From the NCBI RefSeq assembly GCF_000149955.1, contig NC_030986.1, positions 4,615,870-4,679,869 on the forward strand: a stretch of DNA of 64,000 bases, written 5' to 3'. The stretch comes from Fusarium oxysporum f. sp. lycopersici 4287. Lineage: Eukaryota > Ascomycota > Sordariomycetes > Hypocreales > Nectriaceae. The notes under the pieces were generated by a model. That model saw nothing but the letters and a program-made list of their open reading frames with translations, was not told where the DNA came from and did no database searches. Of this stretch, positions 12,395 to 22,967 are shown one piece after another. Both the position numbers and the translations under genes were made by a program. Each line of letters opens with the position of its first letter. Position 1 is the first letter of the stretch.

Positions 12395-13558
12395 TTAGCT
12401 TTCCTTTGCGTTTTGCATAGCTCGAGTCCGAGCTCCAAGAACTGCTTTACCTACGGTGCTGCCATTTTCCTTACCCAACTCCTTTGTGATCCAGTCTCCA
12501 ATGTCAGACATGGCATCCAGATTAATACCAGTGTCCATACCCAGAGTTTCCATAAAGTAAACCATGTTTTCCGTTGAAACGTTACCGGTGGCGCCAGGGC
12601 TGTAAGGACAGCCACCCAGACCACCAACACTGCTATCGAACGTCCGAATGCCGTGCTCTAAGGATACAGCAGTGTTCACTAGAGCTTGGCCGTATGTATC
12701 GTGGAAGTGCATAGCAATATCCTCAGTTCGAATACCAGCTGCAGACATGCATTGGAGGAGAGCTCCCGTTCGAGGTGCTGTACCCATACCTGTAGTGTCC
12801 CCGAGTGAGATCTCATCTGCTCCAGCCTCCAGAAGGTCTGTAGCAATTTCAGCTACTTTGTGAGGATCAACGTCGAACCCTTCGAATGGGCATCCTAGGA
12901 CTACAGAAATGTAGGCGCGCACTCTGAGACCGATAGCCTTGGAATCCCTAATCACCTCCTTGAAGCGTTCGAGCGATGTCTTGATATCGCAATTGAGGTT
13001 CTTCTGTGTGAAGCTCTCGGTGGCAGCAGCAAAGACTGCGACTTCAACACTTGGCTTGGTGGCGGCCTCGGCTCCAGCTGCTGGCTCCAGTTGAGTTGCA
13101 AACTTTCCGCTATTCGCTCTGAGGACATCGGCGGCAGATTTAAGGCCCTTGCCATTGGGTGCTAGGAAGGAGTATGAGATCGGGCCAGGAGAAGAAACCT
13201 TCCCGTCGAGGATATGCTGCAAGATTTCGCTGGAGTTGCTCATCTATGGTAAAAGTGTCAGGTTGCTGAGTAGACATCGGATTAGCAAGAACACTACCTG
13301 AGGCACCCATTTTGGAGCAACAAAGGATCCAGCTTCAATTGTAGAAACTCCAGTTCGGGCTAATCGTTCGATAAGCTCAATCTTGGTCTCCAAGGAGATT
13401 GCCTTCTTCTCATTTTGCAGGCCGTCCCGAGGCCCAACCTCGACGAGCCTAACCCGGTTATCATATGACTGATTGCTGGCCGTCGCAAGGCCTCTATGCC
13501 AGCGAATTTGTTGCGAGCGGCGACATGCTCTGCAGACGCTGGACCGCAAGAGACTCAT
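12395..13558 (-). CDS. HMGCL: Hydroxymethylglutaryl-CoA lyase, mitochondrial
   Basis: Exons 13298-13558 and 12395-13243 flank a 54-nt intron and give 369 residues. The first 30 residues are rich in Arg, Ser and Ala without acids and look like a mitochondrial presequence. The TIM-barrel begins at VRLVEVGPRDGLQNE, the DRE-TIM metallolyase motif. MHFHDTYGQA carries metal-ligand histidines, and GGLGGCPYSPGATGN holds the catalytic Cys signature of HMG-CoA lyases. The enzyme splits HMG-CoA to acetyl-CoA and acetoacetate in leucine breakdown. The start is the first in-frame ATG (13558). A roughly 15-residue Ala/Glu insertion after KFATQLEP is notable but lies in a loop-like position. Confidence 0.95.
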
Positions 13559-14103
13559 GCTTGGAAATTTTCGTGAGCAGGCGATATAGGAGTCGATGTA
13601 CGCTCGATTGAAATGGGTCAAAGTAGAAGGTACTGAAGTGCCGAGCTTGGCGGAGAGGTCTAAGTATTGGACACAATCCGCGTACTATCGGCCCCCCAAA
13701 ACATGGGCCGAGCTTCGGGCTTCGGTACAGTCAATTTGCAGTACCGATACAGTTACAGCTAAAGGGCCGGGGCGGCTTTCTAAACCCGTTGTTCCCCGCA
13801 TTGTTTAAACTTCCATGACATTCGAGGACTTCAATAGCTGGCGGATAATTTTGTTGTAAGGAGAGGTATCTTGCATTATTACAACTACAATACTCGCAAC
13901 TACAGTGCTGCCTCACATAATGCCGACGGCTCAGACATGGAAGCTGCAGAGAGGCAGCCAAACCATGTACAGATTTTGGTCCTTTTTGACATTAAAATTC
14001 GTTTTGGCTTGACCTTTGTGAAAATAAGAAAATACACCTCTTTATCGTTGACAGGCTAAAACTGGGTACAAGTCGGTATTCCAGTAATCGCATCCGTAAC
14101 CGC
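13559..14103. promoter_or_regulatory. HMG-CoA lyase promoter and alpha-tubulin 3' region
   Basis: About 545 nt lie between two minus-strand genes. No coding signal is seen. Confidence 0.5.
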
Positions 14104-15807
14104 TTAGTACTCAGCCTCGAGCTCCTCCTCACCCATGGAGTCGGTGGCGACCTCCTCGTAATCGCGCTCCAGGGCAGCAAGATCCTCGCGAGCCTCGGAG
14201 AACTCGCCTTCCTCCATACCTTCACCCACGTACCAGTGGACAAAGGCACGCTTGGAGTGCATGAGATCGAACTTGAGAGAAAGTGAAGACCATGCCTCGG
14301 CGATGGCGGTAGTATTAGAGAGCATGCAGCTGTTTTGGCGTTAATTCTTTCGTTCCATTCGTTAAATGATAAGGAATCGACTTACACAGCGCGGCTGACC
14401 TTGGCGAGGTCACCGTTAGGCACATTCTCGGGGGCCTGGTAGCAGATACCAAGCTTGAAACCAGTGGGGCACCAATCGACGAACTGGATAGTTCGCTTGG
14501 TCTTCAGTGTAGCAACAGCAGCATGGGCGTCGTTGGGAACGACGTCACCACGGTACAGCAAACAGGTAGCCATATACTTGCCGTGACGGGGGTCACACTT
14601 GACCATCTGGTTGTTGGGCTCGAAGCAAGACATTGTCATCTCTTGGACGGAGTTGGCTTCGTGGGCAGCCTTAGCAGCGGAGATGACGGGGGCGTAGGCG
14701 ACCAGAGGGAAATGGATTCTGGGGTAAGGGACCAGGTTGGTCTGGAATTCGTTCAAGTCGACGTTCAGGGATCCATCGAATCGCAAAGACGCAGTGATAG
14801 AAGAGACGACTATGTGTTGTTAGTCAACTGGCAGCTGCATAGCCCAACAGCTGTAACATACCCTGAGCAATGAGACGGTTGAGGTTCTCGTAGTTAGGGC
14901 GCTCGAGGCCGAGGTTTCGGCGGCAGATATCGTAAATGGCCTCATTGTCGACCATGAAAGAGCAGTCGGAGTGCTCAAGGGTGGTGTGTGTGGTAAGGAT
15001 GGAGTTGTATGGCTCGACAACGGATGTGGCAGTCTGAGGCGCGGGATAAACACAGAACTCCAGCTTGCTCTTCTTGCCGTAGTCGACCGACAGGCGCTCC
15101 ATCAGGAGAGCACCGAAACCAGAACCAGTACCGCCACCGAAAGAGTGGAACACGAGGAAGCCCTGGAGGCCAACACAGTTGTCGGCAACACGGCGAATCT
15201 TGTCGAGGACGCCATCGATGAGCTCCTTTCCAACGGTGTAGTGACCACGGGCGTAGTTGTTTGAGGCATCCTCCTTGCCAGTGATCATCATCTCAGGGTG
15301 GAAAAGGTTGCGGTAAGCACCGGTGCGGACCTCGTCGACGACATTGGGCTCCAAATCACAGTAGATGGCGCGGGGGACATACTTGCCCTGACCTAGAAAT
15401 GAGTGTTAGAACAGTACGACCGTCAAGTCCCAGATCAAGCCATACCAGTCTCGGAGAAGAAAGTGCTGAAACCTTGATCGGGGTCTTGGGACTTTCGCTC
15501 CTCTGTGAGGTAACCATCGGGCTTGAGTTGGTCAGTATTTGGACGTCACGTTTGTTGACAAATTTAGGGGTTGTTGTGTACCTGGATACCGTGCTCGAGG
15601 CAGTAAAGCTAGGAAAACAATCAGTAAGGAGCTACATTAACAAAATATTGACAAAACTCACCTCCCAGCAGGAGTTGGCGATTTGGCAACCAGCCTGTCC
15701 AACTAGAATAGCTCAGTTAGCATCGCAACAAAGCAGACAGAGATGCGGTGAAAGCCCAACGCCAAAGGGAGGAATAGCTTACCGTTGATGCTAATGACCT
15801 CACGCAT
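14104..15807 (-). CDS. TUB1: Alpha-tubulin
   Basis: Seven exons (15783-15807, 15662-15702, 15582-15608, 15446-15521, 14862-15392, 14386-14809, 14104-14329) give 449 residues. The start [15 protein letters not shown], the GTP-binding tubulin signature GGGTGSG and the C-terminal acidic tail ending EELEAEY are diagnostic. The terminal Tyr is the residue removed in tubulin detyrosination. Three of the first four exons are under 45 nt, a pattern common in fungal tubulin genes. The catalytic Glu region ([14 protein letters not shown]) that stimulates beta-tubulin GTP hydrolysis is present. The protein pairs with beta-tubulin in microtubules. Confidence 0.98.
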
Positions 15808-17370
15808 GTTTGCTGACGATAGTGTTTACAAGTATGAGATGGAGGAAGTCGATGCAATGCAAGAGCAGAGAAGAGGGACCACGAGAAAAGAGGAGGACAA
15901 AAAAGGACAGGCCAGACAAGGCTTTTACAGCGGGAAGAGAGGAGACAAGGCGAGGGCGAATGTTTGGTTTGGTGATAAGTTAGCGGAGTGGAGTGGACTG
16001 GATGGGAGAAAATAGGTGAGGTGGGGGAAATTTGGCAGACAGGGGAGTCTTTGCTGCCCTGGGATTGGATTGGACCTTCTATGGATTTGTTGATTTGATT
16101 TGATTTCGAGGCGTGCCTGGGCTGAAAAGGGGCAAGCGCGTCCTGCAACGCCCTGTTGGCGTTTTCCGTTGCCGGCGCCTGTTGGCCAGCTGCCAGGGCC
16201 CAGGGGTTGCCAAAAGGACCCTCTGGCCACCTACCACTCCGTTGTTTCTGTGTTCGTGGTTGTGGTTCTTCGCTTCACCGCTCCATCAAAATTAGCAGCT
16301 ACAAGGAATTATTATGTCCAGCGTTATGGAGTCGTCGTGTAGAGGCTGGCACTGAATCTCACGGACCAGGCTGCCAACGCCAGCACACTCAAGTTGAGAT
16401 ATTGGTGTCTCTCTTAGACGATGATCCAATGGATCCATATTTACCACTGTCGAACGACATCTCATCTCGGGCTGTTGAGGCGTTCATTTCGCCTGTGTTA
16501 ATTATAATTGACCTCATATCCATACCAGGTGTTTGAACTTTGAGCAGCCTCTAACTCAACTCAACAAAAGAAAATATCATAAGCAATTCAATCACTCTTG
16601 TTCCTGTTTTCTGTCCTTTCACAGTATTCTATTTCTTCACTGGAAGATAGTTGCAGTAGCCATCCTGGTCAGGCACCATGTTCATTTGTTTACATCCTTG
16701 TTGATATCTACAGTACGTACCCAGAACCACAACTCCCTTCTCGTTACCTTATCGTTCGCCTTGTACTCCGTACCAGCAGCTTAGGTATAGTAGTTCCTAC
16801 AAGACATGGTTAATAAGGGGCAATTCCGTTGTGTTCACAAGTATCTAGCTACCTAGGTACTAGATACCTATGTAGGCCGGTTGTCGTGATACATACGCAG
16901 GTGTCACTTGAGAAACTCGCAACTGCCGTTCGTTATCACCACCAGGCTCGAGCTCGGTCGATGATCTTCATTATGGTCTGTGATGTGTCAAACCCCCAAA
17001 GGCCCAAGCTTTACCGATTAGTAGTACGCACGGCCACAATTCAACATCATTTTCCCTCTATGTACCAATATGAACTTGCGAATGTATTAGAATGACAGAT
17101 CGTGCCATGGCAGGTTAATATGTGAATATTGCCATTTCACACTAAAGATGGGGAAGTCGTAAGTCTATAATAGTCAAACTGTAACATTGAGTTGTTAGAT
17201 ATGGCTGGCTGGTGGGGCAGCTGGTCAACATCACACACGTGACGCTTTTGATCAATACCTAATGCTTTTGTTCCTACCTAGCTTAACATGTTAGTACCAA
17301 CCTGAAAACAGTACTTACACATTGCAAGGACAACAGTTGGAGGGCAAACACAGGTCTCTCAATTACCAAT
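15808..17370. promoter_or_regulatory. Intergenic, alpha-tubulin promoter side
   Basis: About 1.56 kb lie between divergent genes. They contain the palindrome TACCTAGGTA at 16850-16859 and the nonamer TACTCCGTA at 16764-16772, both seen elsewhere in intergenic DNA here. No credible ORF or tRNA is seen. Confidence 0.5.
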
Positions 17371-18158
17371 ATGCTGTCTCTCGGGAGGGCTCAAACCATA
17401 TATGCTCTGGGCGGCCTGTTGTTTCTTCTTAGCACGGCCGTCGCCAATGTTGAAAAGACAATATTCACAGCTCCTGCATCACTCCCTATTCCCCAACAGA
17501 AGCCTTCGCTGGGTGATCTCAGACTACCGATCCTTACACCAGACGCCCCAAGTATTCGAACTCATATCAGCCGCAGCTTTCCCTCTGAGCCAAAGGATTA
17601 CGCTTCCGGCGTTGCAACATGGGTGCTTCTTGATAAACTAAACCAAGGCCAGCGGTATGAGTTTCGTGTATGTTGGGCTGCGGTCGTAAGTCAACGCGAG
17701 ATTTACGTAGAGAAAGCAAGCTAATTCGTGTGCGCCGCCAGCAACCAACTGGGTTTGACTTGGGTGTATACGAGCTGGACACCGTGTGGCAGACACCAGA
17801 GCTGATTCAGTCACTTGCCAGCTACTCATTTTCTCGCCAAGATCAAGAAGCTAGGCTGACAGAAGAGTCAACTCAAACTGAAGGCAGGGAGCGCGAGGCT
17901 TCCATTCTTCTGCTACAGATCAAGGCATCTGCTGACTACTTTACGGACGACGCGGCTCTTATGAAGGATCCCCCACCTGTACACGTAGATCTCATCCTCG
18001 ACCCCTATCTTTATGGTATCGTCCCCCGTTCTCTAGTCCCAGCAGCTGGCTATCTTGTTCTTGTCGGCGCGGTGGCTTGGTTTGTGTCCAGATCTATCGC
18101 CTCTAAGTTACAGACAATTGCAGTCACAATCGATGGCGCAAACAAGAAACAGAATTAA
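17371..18158 (+). CDS. Predicted type I ER membrane protein, family not recognised
   Basis: Exons 17371-17685 and 17742-18158 give 243 residues. Residues 1-25 form a signal peptide (AQTIYALGGLLFLLSTAVA). A lumenal domain of about 170 residues follows, containing RYEFRVCWAAVQPTGFDL. Near residue 205 a hydrophobic span (PAAGYLVLVGAVAWFVS) should cross the membrane once, leaving a short basic cytosolic tail that ends KKQN. KKxx at the very C-terminus is the classical dilysine ER-retrieval signal. The topology therefore suggests residence in the ER, perhaps as an accessory subunit of a membrane enzyme, but I cannot name the family. The 56-nt intron restores frame exactly. Gene reality is well supported; function is open. 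Confidence 0.8.
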
Positions 18159-18503
18159 CGGGGTGTTGGCACCATCGGGCTCTCGACTCTAGATGCTAAA
18201 AAAGGGGCTTGGTGGAATGCGTTCTACTATCTACGTTAATCATATTGCTCGTAACTTCTCCAACTTCATGTCACTCTCCCTGGCCCTCTCAAGAGCTTCG
18301 ATATCTATACTCGTTTCGACACACATCTTCATCGAAAAACACTTTCATATCGAGCATCCAAGTGTCGGATGTGACAGGAGAGCTGTAAATTTCTTCGGCT
18401 TGGGATATTCTTGCGGTCTCGTACCAAAACGATTCAGGTGGTCGACAACTCAAAAGGGTGGCATAAATACTGCAGTTGTTCCGTACAGGTTCATTGCAGT
18501 CTC
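18159..18503. other. Intergenic, convergent 3' ends
   Basis: This 345-nt spacer lies between two convergent genes. Nothing further is seen in it. Confidence 0.5.
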
Positions 18504-20175
18504 TCAGTAAGCTCCTCCATACTGAGGGTGGGAACCATGAGGCACAGGAGGAGCGCCACTGTTGAATTGCGACTGGCCACCGTAAGACTGCTGGTTCCCC
18601 TGGCTTGCGTTATAGGAAGGGTTATATCCTCCAGGAGGGGCTCCGGGTGGAGGAGGAGGAAAGTTCTGATTGCCTGAGCTTGGCGGTGGTGCACTATAGC
18701 CCTGTGACTGCTGAGCATGTTGATCAGACGGGCCGCCAAAGTGGCCGCCGTGCGCTTGAACATCAGGAAAGCCTGTACCAGAAGACGGTTGATGTGGCTG
18801 TTGTCCAGGGGGTGGAGGAAAGTATTGTTGTCCCTGTTGTGCATTTTGTCCATGCTGGGGAGGGCCTCCTGGGGGAGGAGGAGGGAACGAGTTGTTCGAA
18901 GAACCATGAGGGCTCCCACCGAAAGAAGAGTTGCCTCCGTACTGCTGGTTCGAGCCAGGCTGCTGCTGATGACTTCCATAAGGGCCATTCTGACCGGGCT
19001 GTTGCTGATGCGCGCTGTACTGCTGGCCTGGCTCAGAGTGTTGCTGACCACCATACTGCTGGTTTCCGCCAGGCTGTTGCTGATGCGAGTTGAAAGGCTG
19101 ATGAGAACCTGGCTGCTGCTGCGATCCGTATGTCTGATTCTGACTAGGTTGGTGTTGAGAACCGTACTGTTGGTTCGAGCCATGCTGTTGATGCTGGTTC
19201 GGGGATGGAGAGCCATAGGAATGCACCACCGGGCGCGGGGGGGCGCTGAAGCGCCCGCGGGAGCTGAGCCCGTAGGATTGTAGGTTGGTACCTCGCCAGA
19301 GTACGTTCCACCACCTCCCCTGCTGCTGGCTGCGGCTGTTGCCCAGAACTATAGCCAAAGTTGGAGTTTTGTCCCTATCGCCTGATTAGTCTTGCGCGAA
19401 CGGCGCACGCTGCTGTTGTGAACATACACTGCTGCCGTGTTTGCCGCCAAACATAGTTGCAACACCACCCATAAGCTGCCCGGCGAGGCCTCCCTGATGA
19501 TGGCTTGAGCTCTGGTTGGAATTACCATGGTAATTTTGGGGGGCAGGAGGCTTCTCCTGACTAGCCGAGTGCATAAAGCTCGACGCCAGTTGCCCAACGA
19601 GCTTTCCTGCGCCCGAGGGCTTGTTTCCTCCATTGCTGCCGCCACTACCACCATGGCCGCCGCCGAGGAACTGGTTTGCAAGACCGCCGAGATTGCCCAA
19701 TGGACTGGAGCTGTGGCCACCGCTGCTGCTACCACCATGACCAGAGTTCTTTCCGCCGAGCAAAGCGTTCATAGCCATGCTCTGACAGGCTGTTAGCATA
19801 ATTCAACACTATCGAGAAATGCCAAGACGACATACTCCAAGACCCCCGTTCACCAGAGGGACCATCTACACCTCGGGTGCCGTCCGGCATAATTGGTTCC
19901 ATGGTACCATCTGCATGGCGCACAGTTTGCGATCCATCAGGATGCGTGATGAGTTCCGAACGTTTGGGAGCGCCGTAAGGATGTTCGCCCTGGGGAGCTG
20001 GAGTATTTCCCGTTTTGGCTGGTTCAGTAGGAACCTCCCACTGCGAAACACCGGTCGACAGTTGTACATAATAATATTTCTTGCTTGTGCCATCCCATTG
20101 AGCAATCCAGCCCGCGGGCAGCGGGGGAGGAGCAAACGTGGGGCCTTCGGCCTGAGGAGAGGCAGGGCCCGTCAT
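18504..20175 (-). CDS. WW-domain protein with Gln/Gly/Pro-rich tail (reading frame interrupted near 19237-19320)
   Basis: Exon 1 (19836-20175) encodes a WW domain at residues 15-50 (LPAGWIAQWDGTSKKYYYV then WEVP), which binds Pro-rich ligands. Exon 2 (19428-19789) is Gly/Ser-rich with repeated LGGLANQFLGGG and LAGQLMGG segments. Exon 3 (18504-19374) has many QQYG, QQQPG and FPPPPPG units typical of low-complexity, condensate-prone proteins. The frame entering exon 3 (GQNSNFGYSSGQQ) is not the frame of the long tail, so either a 46-nt cryptic intron (about 19257-19302) or base losses in homopolymers must join them. The acceptor of intron 1 is inferred from frame and sits unusually close to its branch-like TGCTAAC. 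No specific name is justified. Confidence 0.8.
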
Positions 20176-21629
20176 GTTCGAGATACGGTATAGGTAGGTA
20201 AAGATATTGTATGTAGCGGTCGAGGCGGGGAGATGTCGCAAATGGAGAGGTCGCAGATAAGGTAGGCAAAGGATGAATAAATTGTCGCGTGGTGAGGGAG
20301 AAGGAGTGGTTGAAGACGGAAGTCCGTCACTGAACGAGAAGGGCCGCAGTCATGAAGAGTGTAAAATACAAGAGGCGGGAACAAGACAGAGACGAGGTGA
20401 GGTTTAGATGGTGTCGCCTCTAAACTAACCCTGGGTGGTGGAGGTTAATAAGGCAGGCTTGGCTTGACTGGGCTAAGCTGGAGGAGGGGCTCCAGGCTCT
20501 CTTTCGCCGCCCAGGATCGATTGATGGGAAGGGACCCTCAGCAAGGGAAAAGCCCACTTTGGGTTGTTATGCTGGGTTCCATCCATTCGAGAGGTACCTA
20601 CCCAGCGGCTAGATCAGGCGTCTCCAGAAGTGAGTATCCAACTAAACCGGCTCACTAATTCCAACAACTTGGTCCAGTGTCTTCAACCAGGACACCAAAT
20701 TTCGTACGGATAGTCAGGTCCACAACCTCTACTATCGGGCTCTGGATAATCAATTCAGATATGTACTCCTGAACTCTCAATAGCTTCATCTCACCATCCA
20801 AAAGACTCCACTGGGCTTCTGAGGTACTAAGGTATGGACCAAGCACAGCCCCGCCAGCAGCCCAGGTTAGGCTTGGGTTCCAGACAAAAACCTACCCTTA
20901 ATGAGTACTGTATATATACTGTCTGATAAGCGCCAGTCTTGGTGCTGACGAATGTCTAACGATATAGTTAACCAATCACAACCTTTCACACCAGTTCATA
21001 TCATACTGTGCATGTTGCTCTTTTTGGCGTCATGCTGGATAGCATGCTTCACCTAACGTTAGTACCTACGTAGGCACCACAGCCCCTCCTCTCGCAACAA
21101 CACAACACACCAGAAGTGGTCTCCAACCTCCACGATCTGCTACCAAATGATCGTTTATGTTTACGTGTCGTAGGCGGCCTCTTCCTATCCGACGAAGTCC
21201 ATACAACCCCCAACACACACATTGGCCGACCCAGGTTAGGCTAGGGTAGTAAAGCATACCGTACTGTTTTATCGTCATTGCTCTCCCCACTACATAGTAT
21301 TATCCGGAATCACCGTCCCACAAGTCTGAGTAGGACTACTCCGAGTACTTGACAAAGAGTGCATTGAGCTGTATGCTTTAATTATTTCCTTATCAGGTCT
21401 TTCATGCGATGAGCCATATTCTACAATTAACAATCACAGCCATGTCGAAATAAGTGTTTTGAAAGATCCATGAGTCTGATTCCTATTCCAGTTATTGTAC
21501 ATGAAGATAAAAACTCCCAAACCCTTCCATCCACTCTTCCAGAACGTCAAGCAAGGTATATGCTGGTCTATTTTGCTCTCCTTCCTCTTGACATTCCGAA
21601 TTGCAGCTCAGCTCTAGTTCAAGATAGCC
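20176..21629. promoter_or_regulatory. Intergenic, WW-gene promoter and LPMO 3' region
   Basis: About 1.45 kb hold the promoter of the WW-domain gene and the terminator of the LPMO gene. Only short chance ORFs are present. Confidence 0.5.
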
Positions 21630-22967
21630 TTAGACCTGGCGACCTCGAATGGCGAGTCGGCGACCGAAACCAAAGGCCATAGCCGAGCTCTTATTGCCAG
21701 AGCAGGTTGTGCCAGCGGCCATAGATTGAACAACAGACCAGCGACCGGAAGCGCAACGCTGGTACTTGGTTCCACCAATGCAGTTCCAGGCGCCCTCATC
21801 ACTGCATGCAGTACCAGCAGTCTCTTCAGAACCGGAGCCAGAGCCACCCTCACCTGCACCAGTACCAGGAGCAGTGGGGGTGGTAGGAGCAGGCTCAGGG
21901 CTACCAACACTGGTAGGAACAGGCTGACCGCCAGTTCCGGGAGCAGGTTTGGTCATGGTCAAGAGAGTGCTGGTTGCGGCGGGAGCTGAAGGAGCAGGGG
22001 CACCAGTAGCCTCAGCAGGCTGAGAGACGGTGACGAAAACACCACCAGGACTATGAGTTTGTGAGTCAGGGGCATTACCAATAGAAGAGAGAGAGGGTAC
22101 ATACGCTGAAGGGGCGCCGGCAGCTGGAGCTGATGGCTGAGCGGCAGGGGCTGAAGGTTGAGCAGCAGGCTGAGTTTGAGTAGGGGCAGCAGGAGCACTT
22201 GGAGCAGCACCGTTGTTGCCGCCAGCGGAGCCGTCAGCGGGAGTGCTAGGAACAGCACCGTTGTTACCATCACCGGAGCCGGAGCCACTACCAGATCCTG
22301 CCTTACCACAAGTACCCTTGGGGCCAGCAGTCTTCTGGGAGTCGTTGCTCACATCGGGACCAGGATCGGGGAATTCGAGATCGGACGACTCCTCGGTAGT
22401 GCAGCCATTTCCGACGTTAGCAACGAACATCTCAGGACGGTTGCTCATGGCATCTGCTCGCTTGCCGGAGCCACCACCAATAGTGACGGCAGCGCAATTC
22501 ATGTACATCTCACGATTACCGATCTGATTGAACCACGACCAGGCGAAGATAGCCTCGCCGGATGGAGCGTCGCTGGGGACCTTGAAGTCGAAGGTGGTGG
22601 TACCAGCACCAGGACAGTTGCCGATGTATGAGTGGATGACCTTCCAAGACTTTCCTTTGTCGTAGGAGAGGGAAGCCTGGCAACTACCACCACCGTGGTT
22701 AGCACCGCCGGTGATGCTCATGTTGTAGGAACCGCCGGCTGCCCAGTCCGCGACCGAGGCACCCTCCTTAGTACCAAAGAGGGAGTGGTAGCCCTTGCAA
22801 GGGAAATTGGCGCCGCTTGCGTCGAGAGGGGCGGTCATGCTGTAGTCGACATCGCTACCAGCATTGGGGTTGGATTTTGACTTGAAGGGGGGAGGGTAAA
22901 TCATCTCCATATGTGCCTGGGCTAGACCAGCCAGACCGAGGCACGCAGCGACAGACGGGAAATGCAT
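21630..22967 (-). CDS. AA11-type lytic polysaccharide monooxygenase with C-terminal X278-like domain
   Basis: A signal peptide (residues 1-18, ending LAQA) precedes His19, so the mature protein would begin HMEMIYPPPF. An N-terminal His is needed for the copper histidine brace; the second His is likely in CKGYHSLFG. The catalytic module runs to about residue 175 (NREMYMNCAAVTI). A Ser/Pro/Ala-rich linker follows, and the C-terminal about 45 residues (ACSDEGAWNCIGG, KYQRCASGRW) match the Cys-rich X278 module often found in fungal chitin-acting enzymes. AA11 enzymes oxidise chitin using copper. A probable 54-nt intron (22051-22104) has GTATGT, CTGAC and TAG motifs but is a multiple of three and stop-free; splicing gives 427 residues. 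Confidence 0.93.
   Translation of the reverse strand: MHFPSVAACLGLAGLAQAHMEMIYPPPFKSKSNPNAGSDVDYSMTAPLDASGANFPCKGYHSLFGTKEGASVADWAAGGSYNMSITGGANHGGGSCQASLSYDKGKSWKVIHSYIGNCPGAGTTTFDFKVPSDAPSGEAIFAWSWFNQIGNREMYMNCAAVTIGGGSGKRADAMSNRPEMFVANVGNGCTTEESSDLEFPDPGPDVSNDSQKTAGPKGTCGKAGSGSGSGSGDGNNGAVPSTPADGSAGGNNGAAPSAPAAPTQTQPAAQPSAPAAQPSAPAAGAPSAYVPSLSSIGNAPDSQTHSPGGVFVTVSQPAEATGAPAPSAPAATSTLLTMTKPAPGTGGQPVPTSVGSPEPAPTTPTAPGTGAGEGGSGSGSEETAGTACSDEGAWNCIGGTKYQRCASGRWSVVQSMAAGTTCSGNKSSAMAFGFGRRLAIRGRQV
22051..22104 (-). other. Stop-free, frame-preserving intron in the LPMO gene
   Basis: This reads GTATGT at the 5' end, CTGAC before the end and ATAG at the 3' end. At 54 nt without stops, retention would add 18 residues to the linker. 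Confidence 0.75.

Noticed and set aside
13559..13621. An upstream start for HMG-CoA lyase
   Set aside because: The upstream codon is TTG, not ATG; the ATG at 13558 gives a normal presequence.
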